A DNA stretch of 64,000 nucleotides from contig OZ023274.1 of NCBI GenBank assembly GCA_964007475.1, positions 85,765,936 to 85,829,935 on the forward strand. Reading direction: 5' to 3'. This document shows, piece by piece, positions 53,556 through 64,000 of the stretch. The stretch comes from Hybos culiciformis. Lineage: Eukaryota; Arthropoda; Insecta; Diptera; Hybotidae. The notes beneath the pieces were generated by a model. The model searched no databases, was not told where the DNA came from, and saw nothing but the letters and a program-made list of their open reading frames with translations. Each line of letters opens with the position of its first letter. Position 1 is the stretch's first letter. The translations under genes were made by a program, and so were the position numbers.

Positions 53556-55874
53556 CGCTAAAAGACTTAAGTTTGAATAAATACAACCCTAAATATTGTC
53601 GCATATAATTAAAAACGGTTGTAAGAAATATTTAATTAGTCTTTAGTTCGAAATTTTGAACCTATAGTCTTTAAATGTTAACATTTGTTATTTTTAAAAA
53701 ACTTTGATTTTGTTTTAAAATTTTTTATTTTTTTTATTTTTCTAATTTAGTTATAAATTAAATTTTGATTTGAAATCCAACTTTATCAAGATCTCATAAC
53801 ACTATCTTGGCATAGAATAAATATAATATCGATTCATGAAAATATCAAAAGCTGTTAAAAACTTCAGAGTTTTCGTTTAATCAACCATTAATAATATTAT
53901 TAAAAAAAAAAAAAAAAAAAACATTGAAAATTATAACAAAGATTCGATTTTGATGGAAAAATAAAAAAAATATTTTCTTTTATGATAGTGTCACATGAAA
54001 ATATTTTCTTCAATCTTCGACACTCACTCATAATAAGCTTTTTTATGTTTTCAAACAAAAATGATTAATTATTGTAATCAGTTTTTCAGACAATAAAATT
54101 TCTGTTCTTTGCTAATAAAGAAATCATTAAATTTTTAAGATTTTCTTATTTATTTTTATTTTTTTCCATTACAGTTTATCATGTCCTGAATTTTAAGAAT
54201 TTTAATTAAAAAAAAAAAAAAAACCTTTGGTTTGACAATCTTTTTTTTTTTTTTGTTCGGTTGGAGCCTAAATATACATATTTTTTTTTTTTTCAAGAAT
54301 ATTTTATAAACAGAAAATCACAGTTCATTGTTCTTTTCCAAAATAAAAAAAAAAAAACAGCAGAAGAAATTATTCAAAAAAAAATTTATTTATTCTTTTT
54401 TTTTTTTTAATTTTTATTGAAAATCAATTTATTTTAATCTTTTAAAATAAAGCAAATAAATTAGTCTGGAATTAACGAGATATTTTTCAAAAATCACAAC
54501 AAAATGAAATTATAAATTAGAGAAGTTGTAAAAATTCGTCTACTTTTTAAAATTAAGTTAAGGACTTACGATATGTTTGTTTTTTTTATGTTTCATTAGA
54601 ATAGAATAGTGAGATGGCTCCCTAATGTTAAGTAAAAAATCATTTCAAACTCAACATTCTAATTACCAAAGTAAATCTAATATACATTTATGGTTATTTC
54701 AAATTTCAAAGAACGAATAGTAACTTTGTTTAATATAAGAATAAAATATTTACTGTCCTTTAAAATTTTCATCAAGACTATATAATTAATCCATAAAGAT
54801 AGATTTTATAATAATTAAAAAATTGTTTCTTTAATGAAATTAACTTAAAATAAATTTGAAGCAAGTTGTCACAATTTTTAATACTCCTTTTCTATATCCA
54901 AATTTATATAAATATTATAATGGCGCAATAGGTAAACAACTTTAATGAGCATATCTATGAGTGTGCACAAAATTTATTGAAGCAAAATAATTTTATTGGG
55001 TTTTGTGTCCTTTATTCTTCTAGAAGAAGATAATATTTACACCGTTTTTTTTTTTCTCTTTTGCGTTTAATATTCAACATCATGAATATTAACAATAATT
55101 TCTTTTGAAAACAGAAAAGCAAAAAAAAAATTCTTTATTATAAATCCTTAAAGTAAATCCTTAAACGAGAGGAAAAATAAACTTTCAAGGACATTTTACA
55201 GAAAATAAAAAAAATTAGCTAGGAAAAAAAAATAAAATTTTATTAACTTATTTTTTTAAATATATATATTTTATTCATTAAATTAATTGTAATTTAAATG
55301 TTCAGTAAAATTTGTTTTTTTAAACTATTATAGTATCTATAAAGAAAATTATGTACATTGGAGATTACAGTGATAATATTAAATAAAAAAAATTTAAGAT
55401 ATCGAAGTAGACAACATTTAAATAATTAGATTTTTAATTTGATGAATTTTATCTAACGAGAAAAAACACTTTTTTTTTCTTCTTGTACTTGTGCGAGGAG
55501 AGTTCAAAATATATGTAATAATTATTTTTTTTTATTTTTAATAAAATATTTTCTGATCCTTGTATAAATAAAAATAAATATTAAAAATAAATGTTTTATA
55601 ATCACGCGATAAAAACTTTATATACGTAATGAATTGTGTGCACATAGAATCTGTTCAAGGTGTCCATAATAGTTCTGGGTTCTGAAGTACTTTCGAATTT
55701 TATAATTAAAATTTAAGTAATTGTTTAAAGTTTCAATTTGTATATTATTTTCTTGGTTATAACTTAAATATAGTAAATTTTAATATATGGTTTTTCATCT
55801 TTTACATATTCTCCATATTAGAATTAGTGTGTTAGACTGTAACCAAATTTTTAACTATTTCAGCAGAATTACAT
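53556..55874. other. Non-coding AT-rich spacer
   Basis: No exon or bounded element was recognised; many homopolymers, including an A run at about 53902-53921. Confidence 0.6.
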
Positions 55875-56104
55875 TATTATTAAATTTTTGCCCATAAAGG
55901 AAGCGTACTTGAAATTAAAAAATTTAACTGATTGAAGTAATTTGAACGTTATTCTATAATTAAGTTTAATACTCATAAAAACAACACAAACACTTAGATC
56001 AAGTGGACAATTGAAAAATTTACACAATTCCAGCCCAAGGTAGGAATCGAATACACGACCCACACTGTAGGATAATGACAATACCACTACACCATGACTG
56101 CCGA
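55875..56104 (-). mobile_element. tRNA-derived SINE
   Basis: Read on the minus strand, the head is GGCAGTCATGGTGTAGTGG. TGGTGTAGTGG (56084-56094) fits a polymerase III A box and GTATTCGATTCC (56043-56054) fits a B box at tRNA-like spacing. A cloverleaf cannot be closed: the acceptor and T stems do not pair, so it is not a tRNA gene. A tRNA-unrelated body of about 150 bp follows (TACCTTGGGCTGGAATTG...) and the copy ends in a TAATAATAATG-type tail, as in SINEs. The open frame through it is a by-product. Confidence 0.7.
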
Positions 56105-58061
56105 CAAACATTGCAGTGTTAGTATTTTCACAGAACATTTAAATATTGTGTATCGATTTAAAAAAAAATAAATAAATAAAAATCAATTTGCATTAAAACC
56201 TATCATCGAAATTGTTATTTTCATCTTCAATATCGTCTTAATTTTTTTTTTCTTCAAGTTCTCTTATGAAATTCAATCTATTTTTGCTGAGAAAATTTTA
56301 AGCATTATGTTGGTAGTACAAAAAAATAAAGTACATATTTTATAAATAATAAGTTCTTAAGAAAACAATGAAAACTAATGTTTATTTTGAATCAAAACAT
56401 ACTTATATTGAGAGTACGGAGAAGTTTTCGGAACTATAAAAATACATAATATAAGTATATATTGAATAGTAAAAACTGTGAAAATGAAGGAGAAAATAAT
56501 TAAAAAAAAAAATGTTTACAGTCAATTTACTGAATTAATTTTAATAATAAAACCAATCAAATTTAAAATTAATATTAATTTTTATATTATTTTTGATTAA
56601 ATGATATTATATTGTTGTTAAATTAAATTGAATGGAAAAAATCATATTTTTGAAGATACATAGAAATGCATTACCAATGTACAAAAATTAAACTTTAAAG
56701 ATATGTTCAAAAAACAAAATATTAAATTTTCCACATGAAAACATGAAGTGCTCCAAAACAAAATGTATTTTTCAATTTCAAACTGAAAAGTTTAAAAATT
56801 TAAAAGCATGTAACAAAACCGTATATACCTCTATATATTTAACGATTTTAACAGGTGGCTATAATTGTTCTGCTTTCACATTATTTTTTCATTTTATATG
56901 TAATTTTGAAACGAAATAAATTTTATTCCATAAAAAAATAAAACAACATAATATTTGCTTTAAAAAAAATAAAAATAGCAATCATGACTTTAGGTAACTT
57001 TATTTCTGATTAATATTATTCTTGTATATCCAAAAACAAAAGAATTTTAAAGGGTAAATAATTTATTATTATAACAATAAAATAATGTGAAATAAATTTT
57101 CAGTAGTTGAGATTTTTCATAATTTATTAAATAAAATTGAACGAAAATGTCATTTAGTGATTAGTACAAATTGTTATGCCAAAACTCATTAAATCATTAA
57201 ATAAATATTTTACATGTATATATTTTGTCGAAAGAATAAACTTAAAATAAAAAAATAGTGTTCTTGACAAAAACTATATATTTTTTGTATAAATAATTCA
57301 CTATATGAATGAAATTATGACGCAGCTCTTAGGAATTTCCATAAGTTTAATTTATACATATTATAAATTTTAATTTGTGTACCTTATCTTTCCCATACTT
57401 TCAAAAATTTTTGCTTTAATGAAGAAATTTTCTCTATATACATTTGTATTTTCTTTTTTTTTCAACTTAAAAAAAGTAAGCTTTTCTGGAAAGCTTGAAA
57501 TTTCTTTTGTTTACAAAATATACACAAAATGCCTATGGATGTATTTAGCAATATTCTCTAATAGTCATAACACAGTGACCCGGTAAAAATAGGCGCATGC
57601 TCGAAAATATGCCAAAAAAAAATGTATTTTTAAAAAAATTTCATATATTAGTAAAAAAAAATATATAATAATAATCGAAACAAAATTTAAAGCATGGTAG
57701 TCTTTTTGGCAACAATTCAAATGGCTGGCCTTTTAAATGGCGGGAAAATGCTGTTGAACTTTCAAATTATAATTTAAAAGAAAAGTGTATAACATTTGAT
57801 TTGAATTAAAAAATAATATATTATGAAAATGTAGGTACTTAGAATTAGAATTAGAAGAGGAATTATTAGAGTTTTGCTCGTTCTACTTATTAAATAAAAT
57901 TTTGATATGTCGCTATTTTGATAATACAATGGATATAAATGTCAAAAAAAAATTTATGAGAATTTTTTGCAAAATTTAAAATAATTTCACAATAATAAAA
58001 ATTGAATATACCCAGTAATACACTATAGTATATACTCAGTAGTAGCACAGTGCACAGAGAA
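56105..58061. other. Non-coding AT-rich spacer
   Basis: No exon or bounded element was recognised. A GC-richer patch at about 57570-57750 contains no identifiable sequence. Confidence 0.6.
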
Positions 58062-58271
58062 ATATAGTATACAAAGAGGAATAATCTCGTATAAATTTTT
58101 TAAGTACCACATAACTGGCAGGGATTAGCTCCATTTCGTAGTAATAATGCATAGATTTTATTTCAATTTACAGACATTTTTACAAATAATATCAAATGGA
58201 GCTGAACGACAGTGCTGTTATTTTTTATACTAAAATAGTTCTAGCAAATTATCCCTCTGTGTATACTATAT
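58062..58271. mobile_element. Palindromic MITE, Tc1/mariner-like ends
   Basis: The left end ATATAGTATACAAAGAGGAA and the inverted right end ATATAGTATACACAGAGGGA match closely. Inner blocks TAGCTCCATTT (left) and CAGCTCCATTT (right, inverted) also correspond, so most of the 210 bp is an imperfect palindrome. If the element proper begins at CAMAGAGG (58072) and ends at 58261, it is flanked by TA on both sides, as for Tc1/mariner. No coding capacity. Confidence 0.75.
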
Positions 58272-59364
58272 ATTTGTCTTTGGAAGTACACTATCTGAAT
58301 TCTTAACGTAAAACAAAATGAAATATGAATCTTTTTTTTTTTTATCACATGTAAGCACATTGTTTGAGGTTGTAAATTTTTACAATTTTTAATAAAACAA
58401 ATTTTTAAAGAAAATAAATATTAAAAGCTTTATCCTTAAACATTTTTTTCATAAAGTATTGAGCATTGTGCTTTTAATATATATTATATATACATATATA
58501 TTTTTTTTTTTGCAAACAAATGAAATATTTTCATATAAAACAAATATACAAATGAAAAGCTTTAATTTTCTTCGATTTTTTCATCCTTATTTTCCTCGTT
58601 GTTGTTTTTTTTTTTTCCTTTTTTTTTTAGTTGATTAAATGTCTTTTTTGTTTTCAATTTGACATTCACAAAATTTACATTAAAAAAAGAAAAACAAAAT
58701 ATTAAAATTAGCAAAAATGATTAAAAAACAAAAACTTAGTTTTATTATAAAAAATTAGTAAAAACAAAAAAAAAAAAAGGATTTATAAAAATAATAAATT
58801 TCCATGTGAAAATATTGTTTTTTTTTTTGTTATTGCCAGAGATGAAAATTAGTTTGTGAAATATTCAATAATTTTTATTTATTTATTTTTTTTATTTTTT
58901 TTTGTTTCTATGAAAATTTTCCAGGTGTTAGGTGGGTTAAAACAAAAAAAAAAAGTCAGCAACATCAACGCAACATTGGATGTGAACTTAATTTTTTTTT
59001 TATTTTTTTTTTTTCTTCTTTTAAATGAAGAAAAAAAATTTGCCAATTTTCAACATGTGGCAATAAATTAATTTATTTTTAATTTTTTTTTTTTTCTTTC
59101 TTCATGGTCTTGATTTTTTAATGATTTATTGGAAAAATAAAAATATTATATATTTCGAATTCGAAACTTTATTTTAATTTAAAAAACGACTGTATTTTAA
59201 CTCAAAGTGTCAACAACAAATAAAAATATATAATTTCAAAACAAAAAATTAAAAAGAAAAACAAATGAATGGAATTGAAAACAAATTAATAAAAATATTT
59301 TTTAATAAAGAAATAAATTTGTGAAAATTAAGAAAAGATAGAAGAAAAAAAAAAAAAGATTTTT
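58272..59364. other. Upstream flank of the RyR leader
   Basis: Very rich in T and A runs (58500-59100). No TATA box or initiator can be singled out in this composition. Confidence 0.5.
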
Positions 59365-59479
59365 TCGAAACAGCTGATTTTATATTTTTATTATTATTTT
59401 TGTGTTGTGAAGAAGAGGGTTTTGTTTGGCATTAAGGCCTGGTGAAAAGTCAATAAACGTGGATTAGTCCAACCAAAAA
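59365..59479 (+). promoter_or_regulatory. RyR 5' untranslated leader (start uncertain)
   Basis: GC content rises from about CAGCTGATTTTA onward, and no ATG occurs between there and the RyR start. ACCAAAAAATGG gives an A at -3 and G at +4, a good insect initiation context. A CAG at 59364-59366 could equally be a splice acceptor of a further upstream leader exon. The transcription start is not identifiable. Confidence 0.5.
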
Positions 59480-59533
59480 ATGGCAGAGGCTGAAGGTGGC
59501 TCCGAGCAGGATGATGTTTCATTCTTACGCACG
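59480..59533 (+). CDS. RyR: Ryanodine receptor, first coding exon
   Basis: Eighteen codons read MAEAEGGSEQDDVSFLRT, which I recognise as the exact N-terminus of insect ryanodine receptors (next residues in the family are ED...). The exon ends in phase 0 at a strong GTAAGT donor (59534-59539). RyR is a homotetrameric calcium-release channel of about 5,100 residues in the sarcoplasmic and endoplasmic reticulum membrane, central to excitation-contraction coupling and the target of diamide insecticides. These residues precede the N-terminal inositol-trisphosphate-receptor-like beta-trefoil domain. All remaining exons lie beyond the right edge. The start is chosen by exact family match and initiation context. 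Intron 1 is at least 4.4 kb. Confidence 0.95.
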
Positions 59534-59801
59534 GTAAGTTAAATTTTTTTTTTTTTTCATTTTTCTTATAAATTTGTATGTAAATTCAATTATTTTTCTA
59601 TAAAGGTTTTATATAAAAGTAGTGTTTTAAAAACAGAAAAATTAACTGCATTAAATGTCCCATAATAATATTTATGGTTCAAGGTCAGAAGGTTGACATT
59701 TATTGTTTTTATCAACATAGATATATACTTATAGATATGTACACATTATGTACAATATGTGCATAAAATGTATTCAAAAAGGATATTGGGTTTTGTTCTT
59801 C

Positions 59802-60026
59802 TTACAGCAAGAAACTTAGAACAAAACGGAACTGAAAAAGATTGAATAAATTGCTCTCCTCTATACGCCCAGTATTCGTCAACATTTCAACAATTAGAGC
59901 TTTACAATGATGAGAAATACAAAAAGCTTGCTCACGGTCGATTTGCTTACCTAGGACTTTCCGCCCGAATTTATTTCGTGCATTGGCTAAGTTTATAATT
60001 ACTTGAGTAAAAAATCCTTTTTTAAT
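59802..60026 (-). other. GC-richer open frame inside RyR intron 1, unknown
   Basis: The minus strand is open for 74 codons between in-frame stops, with no ATG in its first half. Its peptide includes NLANARNKFGRKVLGKQIDR and KALIVEMLTNTGRIEESN, a balanced composition unlike the surrounding spacer. I do not recognise it. It may be a fragment of a transposon or gene, or chance within a locally GC-rich patch. Confidence 0.2.
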
Positions 60027-61515
60027 TTAGTACACATTAACATTAAATTGGGAAAAAGGTCAGAAGCAAAACTATTTTAAAATTCTTTTAACAAATCAAC
60101 ACTTCAAATACCTACCCAGTACCCATAACTTACTCAACTTTCCTAAGTTTTTCTTACAAAATATCCAAATAACTCAAAAAAATTTCCGATACGGCATTAT
60201 GTATCAAAACTATACAACTATTAAAAAAAATAAGAAAATTTCATATTCAGTTGAGTATAATCAATTTGTAATATTATTATTAGCATGAAAAATTCAAGAA
60301 AATAAGACTTTAACTCTAGAAAATTTTCTTAAAATTGTCGGCTTAGAAAAAATAATATTATGTTATAGTTATGTATTTTGAATATACATTTTTTACAAAT
60401 ATAGGTAAATATATAAAATGTTTTTAATTATCAATTTGCATTTTTTTTTTCCTTTATAAATTGCTTTTAATTGAAACCTAATGAACCACTTAAATATTAC
60501 TTTTAAAGTTTCAAAGAAATTCTAACTATATTAAAAAGAAATAAATAACAAAAATAATTTGCATATCTATCGTTATAATGAGTGTTTTTAGGTTAGTTTG
60601 TAATTTCATTACATATCATTTATATATAGAGAAAAAATCTTAAAAACGAAGAAGTTAGAAAATGTTTTATATCAAAAAAAGAAGAATACATACCTAGGTA
60701 CTTACTTTTCAAAAAAAAAAATGTTTCCAAGATTTTCAAATAATAATAAAAATATACAGGTACAGAGCTAATAAATAGCACATCTGTAAAGTATATTGAA
60801 ATAATTGGATTTTAAACAAATAACTCCTAGTACTCGTAAGTTAAAAAAAATATTATTCTACGAAATCGTAATCCATTATTGAAGTGTAATATTTTTAAGA
60901 ACTGTTAATTTCATTTAATTGGAAATGCTGTAAGGAACTGTTAAAAGGAAAATTTTAAATCACTTTATTAAATAAGAAAATGTTGTACACAAATAATATT
61001 TCACTTCCATTATATATTTGCAATATCATCTTCTCACGTACGAAATTTAATTAAGACGAATTATGAATATTTCTCATTTCTGTATAATTATGTTTTAATT
61101 AAATGTCCGATCTTCCACTACTAAAATGCTTGTATAGCTAATGAAGCAGACAATCGATTTTTATTCTTTGAATGCCAAAACATACGCAATCTTATTCGCG
61201 TTTTCTCCACTAAAAGTTGAGATTCTATCATTTCGCCTTTCAGAGTTAGAGACTCCTAACCAGCCATAATTTTCATATACTTAAAATGTTTATATATTTT
61301 ATAGAAGTTAAATGGATTCTAATGAAAATTAGTATGTGGGTATAGAGTATAGACAGATGTCGATTAGAAGAACTTAAAAAAGCCGAAGAATTCGTACTAG
61401 GGTTTTGATTTGAATGAAAATTGTTATATGCATACGGTATACGTCTAAATGGTATTACATATATTGATATGTCTAAAAATATATTCTAAAAAATAAAGTC
61501 TAAAAAATATATTCA

Positions 61516-61625
61516 GCCCCTGATTATGGCCAAATGCATCTTAAAACTAAAGTATCTTATCTCGAAAAGCTTAAAACTGGCTGCATACTTCATTTATGAG
61601 GTACTGTCCTACATATTTTTTTTTC
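61516..61625 (+). repeat. Dispersed repeat, copy B
   Basis: Matches 41963-42062 in order and orientation, best over ATACTTCATTTAYGAGGTACTG. It lies in RyR intron 1. The copies are 19.5 kb apart and diverged. Confidence 0.55.
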
Positions 61626-62921
61626 TCGTACCAATTTTTTTTTACAAGTTTTTTTTTTTTTTTGCAAAACTAATTTTTATTAAAGATTTGAGATTTCTCC
61701 AACGGAAAGATTCCAATGTTGAACATTACAGATTTTGTCATGCCTATAAAATTTGAACATTAAAATTTTTAATAAATATTTTCCTGCATATGTATATAGG
61801 ATAATTGAAAGAAATCAAAATGTAAATCAAAATTTCATTACTTTTATCGATATGATTTCAAGCAAATAAATTTAATTTATGTACGTATATTATTTTCAAA
61901 AAATTTTTTTTCATCATATTTCTTGTAATTTAACAAAAATTTTAAGTCTAGACGACTTCACACTGAGTTTTTTTTCATTTCATGTCCTTTTTAATTTTAA
62001 CTATTGTAGACATATGTGTTCACAAAAAGAAAAAAAAAATTACAAAAACCCAAAATTTATCTAAATTGAAAATCAAATAAATAATTTTGGATTTCGCCTT
62101 TAAAATCTTTACTAAATTATAAATTTGTAATAATTGGAAAATTGGGCTTTTCCTTTTTTAAATTTATATTTTTTATGTAACGATCAGATTTTTTTTTGCT
62201 ATTTGGGTTATATAAATGTAGATACTTGAATAAATATTATCTAAACGGGCATTTTTTGTCGATTATCTTGATCTTGATAAATCATTTTGTTTGAATTAGC
62301 ATCTAGGTTTATTGAACCTGAAATCTTGATCAAAATTACGAAATTACGAAATTTCGAAAAAAAAGACTTTAGCAATATTGATAAGAGACCACAGTTTCGC
62401 TATACAAATATCACCTTATACTTGAATATTTAAAGTGAAAAAAACACATTTTATTAGTGATTTTCCTGAAAATGTTTTTGGAATAAAAATATTCCAAACC
62501 CATTTTGTTAATGTTATTAAAGTCAAAAATATTTCAAGTTTAAAAACACTTGAACTTAGGTAATATTTTACTTTTGTCGATTGTGTTTTAAGTTATTTGA
62601 ATACGTATTTCAGTCTAAGTATTTTTCCAAATTGAAAACATAAGAATATAAGAAAAATGTAATAATCGTTAACATAAGAAAAATGTAATAATCCCAAAAA
62701 CTTAATTCTGTTGATTGATAATTTCTTCCTGCCAACCGACGAAATTTAAAAATTCTTTGTTAATATACCTACACAAATTCCGATCGAAGGACATTATCAT
62801 TGTCAGAACAGAACGTATATTACTATATTTTATGTGAATTATTTAGATACAATTATCATAATAATATCGATTTCTGATAATTAATATATGATGCGGCATA
62901 TTTTTTCTTATTACAATATGT

Positions 62922-63584
62922 ATATGGCTCTGTTTCGCCGTGACTCGATACCATTTTTTTTGACGCTTGCTCCGATTTCTCAGTAAATAGACGTCCTATT
63001 TGAAAAAGTTTAACAGATTTTTGTAGCTTGGCTCGTCCCCTTATTTATTGAAGTGAGAGTTTTTTTTTTTATTTTTTGAAAACAATGAAATTCTTCATTG
63101 TTTTCGTGGCTCGTTGACTAAAATTTTGAATGTTGTTTTAACGATATCAATGTTTCAACGCAAAATTCTCTAAAAGTAAGATTATTTCCCACCTTCTTTT
63201 TTTTATATCATTTGTTGGACTAAAAACGCTTCGAATAAAAGTATTCGCATTAAATTTTGTAATCCTAGTAACTGACAATTAATTCTAGTTTCCGTGACTC
63301 GAAACCGTGACTCGAAACGAATAAAAAAATTACTAGAAAAAAATGAAGAGTCGGAGTCGGAGTTGGAGTCGGTAATTTTGTAGACCGACTCCACAGCCCT
63401 GATTGTTACTGAAAAATAAAAAGAGGTAATATTATTAAAGGAGACGTTAAAAAGTTTGATAAATTAACTTCAAACAAAAAAAAACTATTTAGAGATTTAC
63501 TTACTCAAAAAAAACGGTTAAAATAATACTAAGAACATCTGAATTCTTATAAATTTTTAAGAAATTTTAGAAACAGAGCCATAT
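62922..63584. mobile_element. Decayed mobile-element segment with hAT-type end
   Basis: The sequence ending at 63401 is, inverted, CAGGGCTGTGGAGTCGG followed by a GGAGTCGGT...ACCGACTCC hairpin (63365-63373 with 63384-63392) and GGAGTC repeats. This is a terminus I know from widespread insect hAT-like elements. No matching second end was found. Independently, ATATGGCTCTGTTTC at 62922-62936 reappears inverted at 63570-63584, bracketing the segment, and CGTGACTCGA occurs three times inside. How these two signals relate is unclear; it may be one element inserted in another. Confidence 0.5.
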
Positions 63585-64000
63585 GTTGTTACCAAATATG
63601 TAATTGCACCACTATATTAAAACAAAGAATTGTTTGCAGAATTATGTTTATAGAGCTGTAAATTACGTTTTCATATTTTTTAAAATTCTGCTGGACCAAT
63701 TTATATGCGTATGTAAAATTGTAAATAATATAAGACTGTTTATATATCTAGAAAGAAACGGGATTGGGATATTGGAAAGATAAATTTATTATAAAAATTT
63801 TATTCACACTTTTAAAGTCTGTTCCAAATAATTTTCTGTTCTATTCTAAACTGCAAAAATATCATATAGCTTAGTCACACTTGACTGAATCATAAAAGGA
63901 ATGAATATTCATAAATTTGTTTTATCAGTGGAATGGTTTTAAAATTTCCTATCTCAAAAGAATATTTTAAATAGAAAATTAAAAAAAAAAATATTTAGAT

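Larger units (their letters stand above)
59534..64000 (+). other. RyR intron 1, left part
   Basis: Begins with GTAAGT and does not end in the window; no in-frame continuation with the expected ED... start was found. It contains a GC-richer segment with a minus-strand open frame (59802-60026), copy B of a dispersed repeat (61516) and a mobile-element segment around 62922-63584. Confidence 0.8.

Noticed and set aside
56030..56104. Functional tRNA gene
   Set aside because: A and B boxes are present, but acceptor and T stems do not pair and an unrelated body follows, so it is a SINE head.
55869..56138. 89-codon minus-strand frame over the SINE
   Set aside because: The residues GSHGVVVLSLSYSVGRVFDSYL are simply a translation of the tRNA-like head and B box.
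63203..63394. Minus-strand frame with a Ser-Asp repeat
   Set aside because: The SDSDS stretch is a translation of the GGAGTC repeats in the mobile-element end.

Overview
The window is nuclear DNA from an insect. It is extremely AT-rich, full of poly(A) and poly(T) tracts, and has very few exons. The two identifiable genes and the TACATATGTATG-like AT spacer motifs suggest a dipteran, but the order is not proven here. No bacterial, organellar, rRNA, intact tRNA or CRISPR signal was seen. One 200-base run of N (17120-17319) marks an assembly gap.

Gene content is two exons, both on the + strand. (1) 12769-13287 is the last coding exon of a long protein: it follows a clean splice acceptor, is Pro/Gln/Asn/His/Ser-rich, and ends in GHLV. 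I assign it to the insect nephrin family, most likely sticks and stones (sns). The frame stays open for another 50 codons after its TAG, with coding-like composition, which makes it a candidate for stop-codon readthrough. (2) 59480-59533 is the 18-codon first coding exon of the ryanodine receptor (RyR), followed by a GTAAGT donor. Its first intron runs off the right edge.

Layout: 1-12768 is probably the last sns intron and has no exon I can support. 13288 to about 13720 is the 3' UTR. About 13.7-59.36 kb is non-coding DNA between the genes. 59.36-59.48 kb is the RyR leader, and 59534-64000 is RyR intron 1.

The non-coding DNA holds small decayed mobile elements. Two hAT elements have exact 8-bp target duplications: 15244-15899 carries the broken C-terminal end of a transposase, and 52954-53475 is inserted inside an older inverted-repeat element (52821-53555). 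Others are an inverted-repeat element with six AACATGTT motifs (21130-21607), a near-perfect palindrome (29108-29282), a short mariner-type MITE (58062-58271), a tRNA-derived SINE (minus strand, about 55.88-56.10 kb), a segment with a 'CAGGGCTGTGGAGTCGG' hAT-type end (63401), and two weaker hAT-like candidates. A 31-bp minisatellite lies at 28.85 kb.

The two genes have no visible joint regulation. Nephrin-type receptors act at the surface of fusing myoblasts and nephrocytes, and RyR is the sarcoplasmic/endoplasmic reticulum calcium-release channel; both are muscle-related, but the neighbourhood is most simply inherited synteny. The most interesting single observation is the in-frame extension after the sns stop codon. 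No previously undescribed multi-gene system was found.
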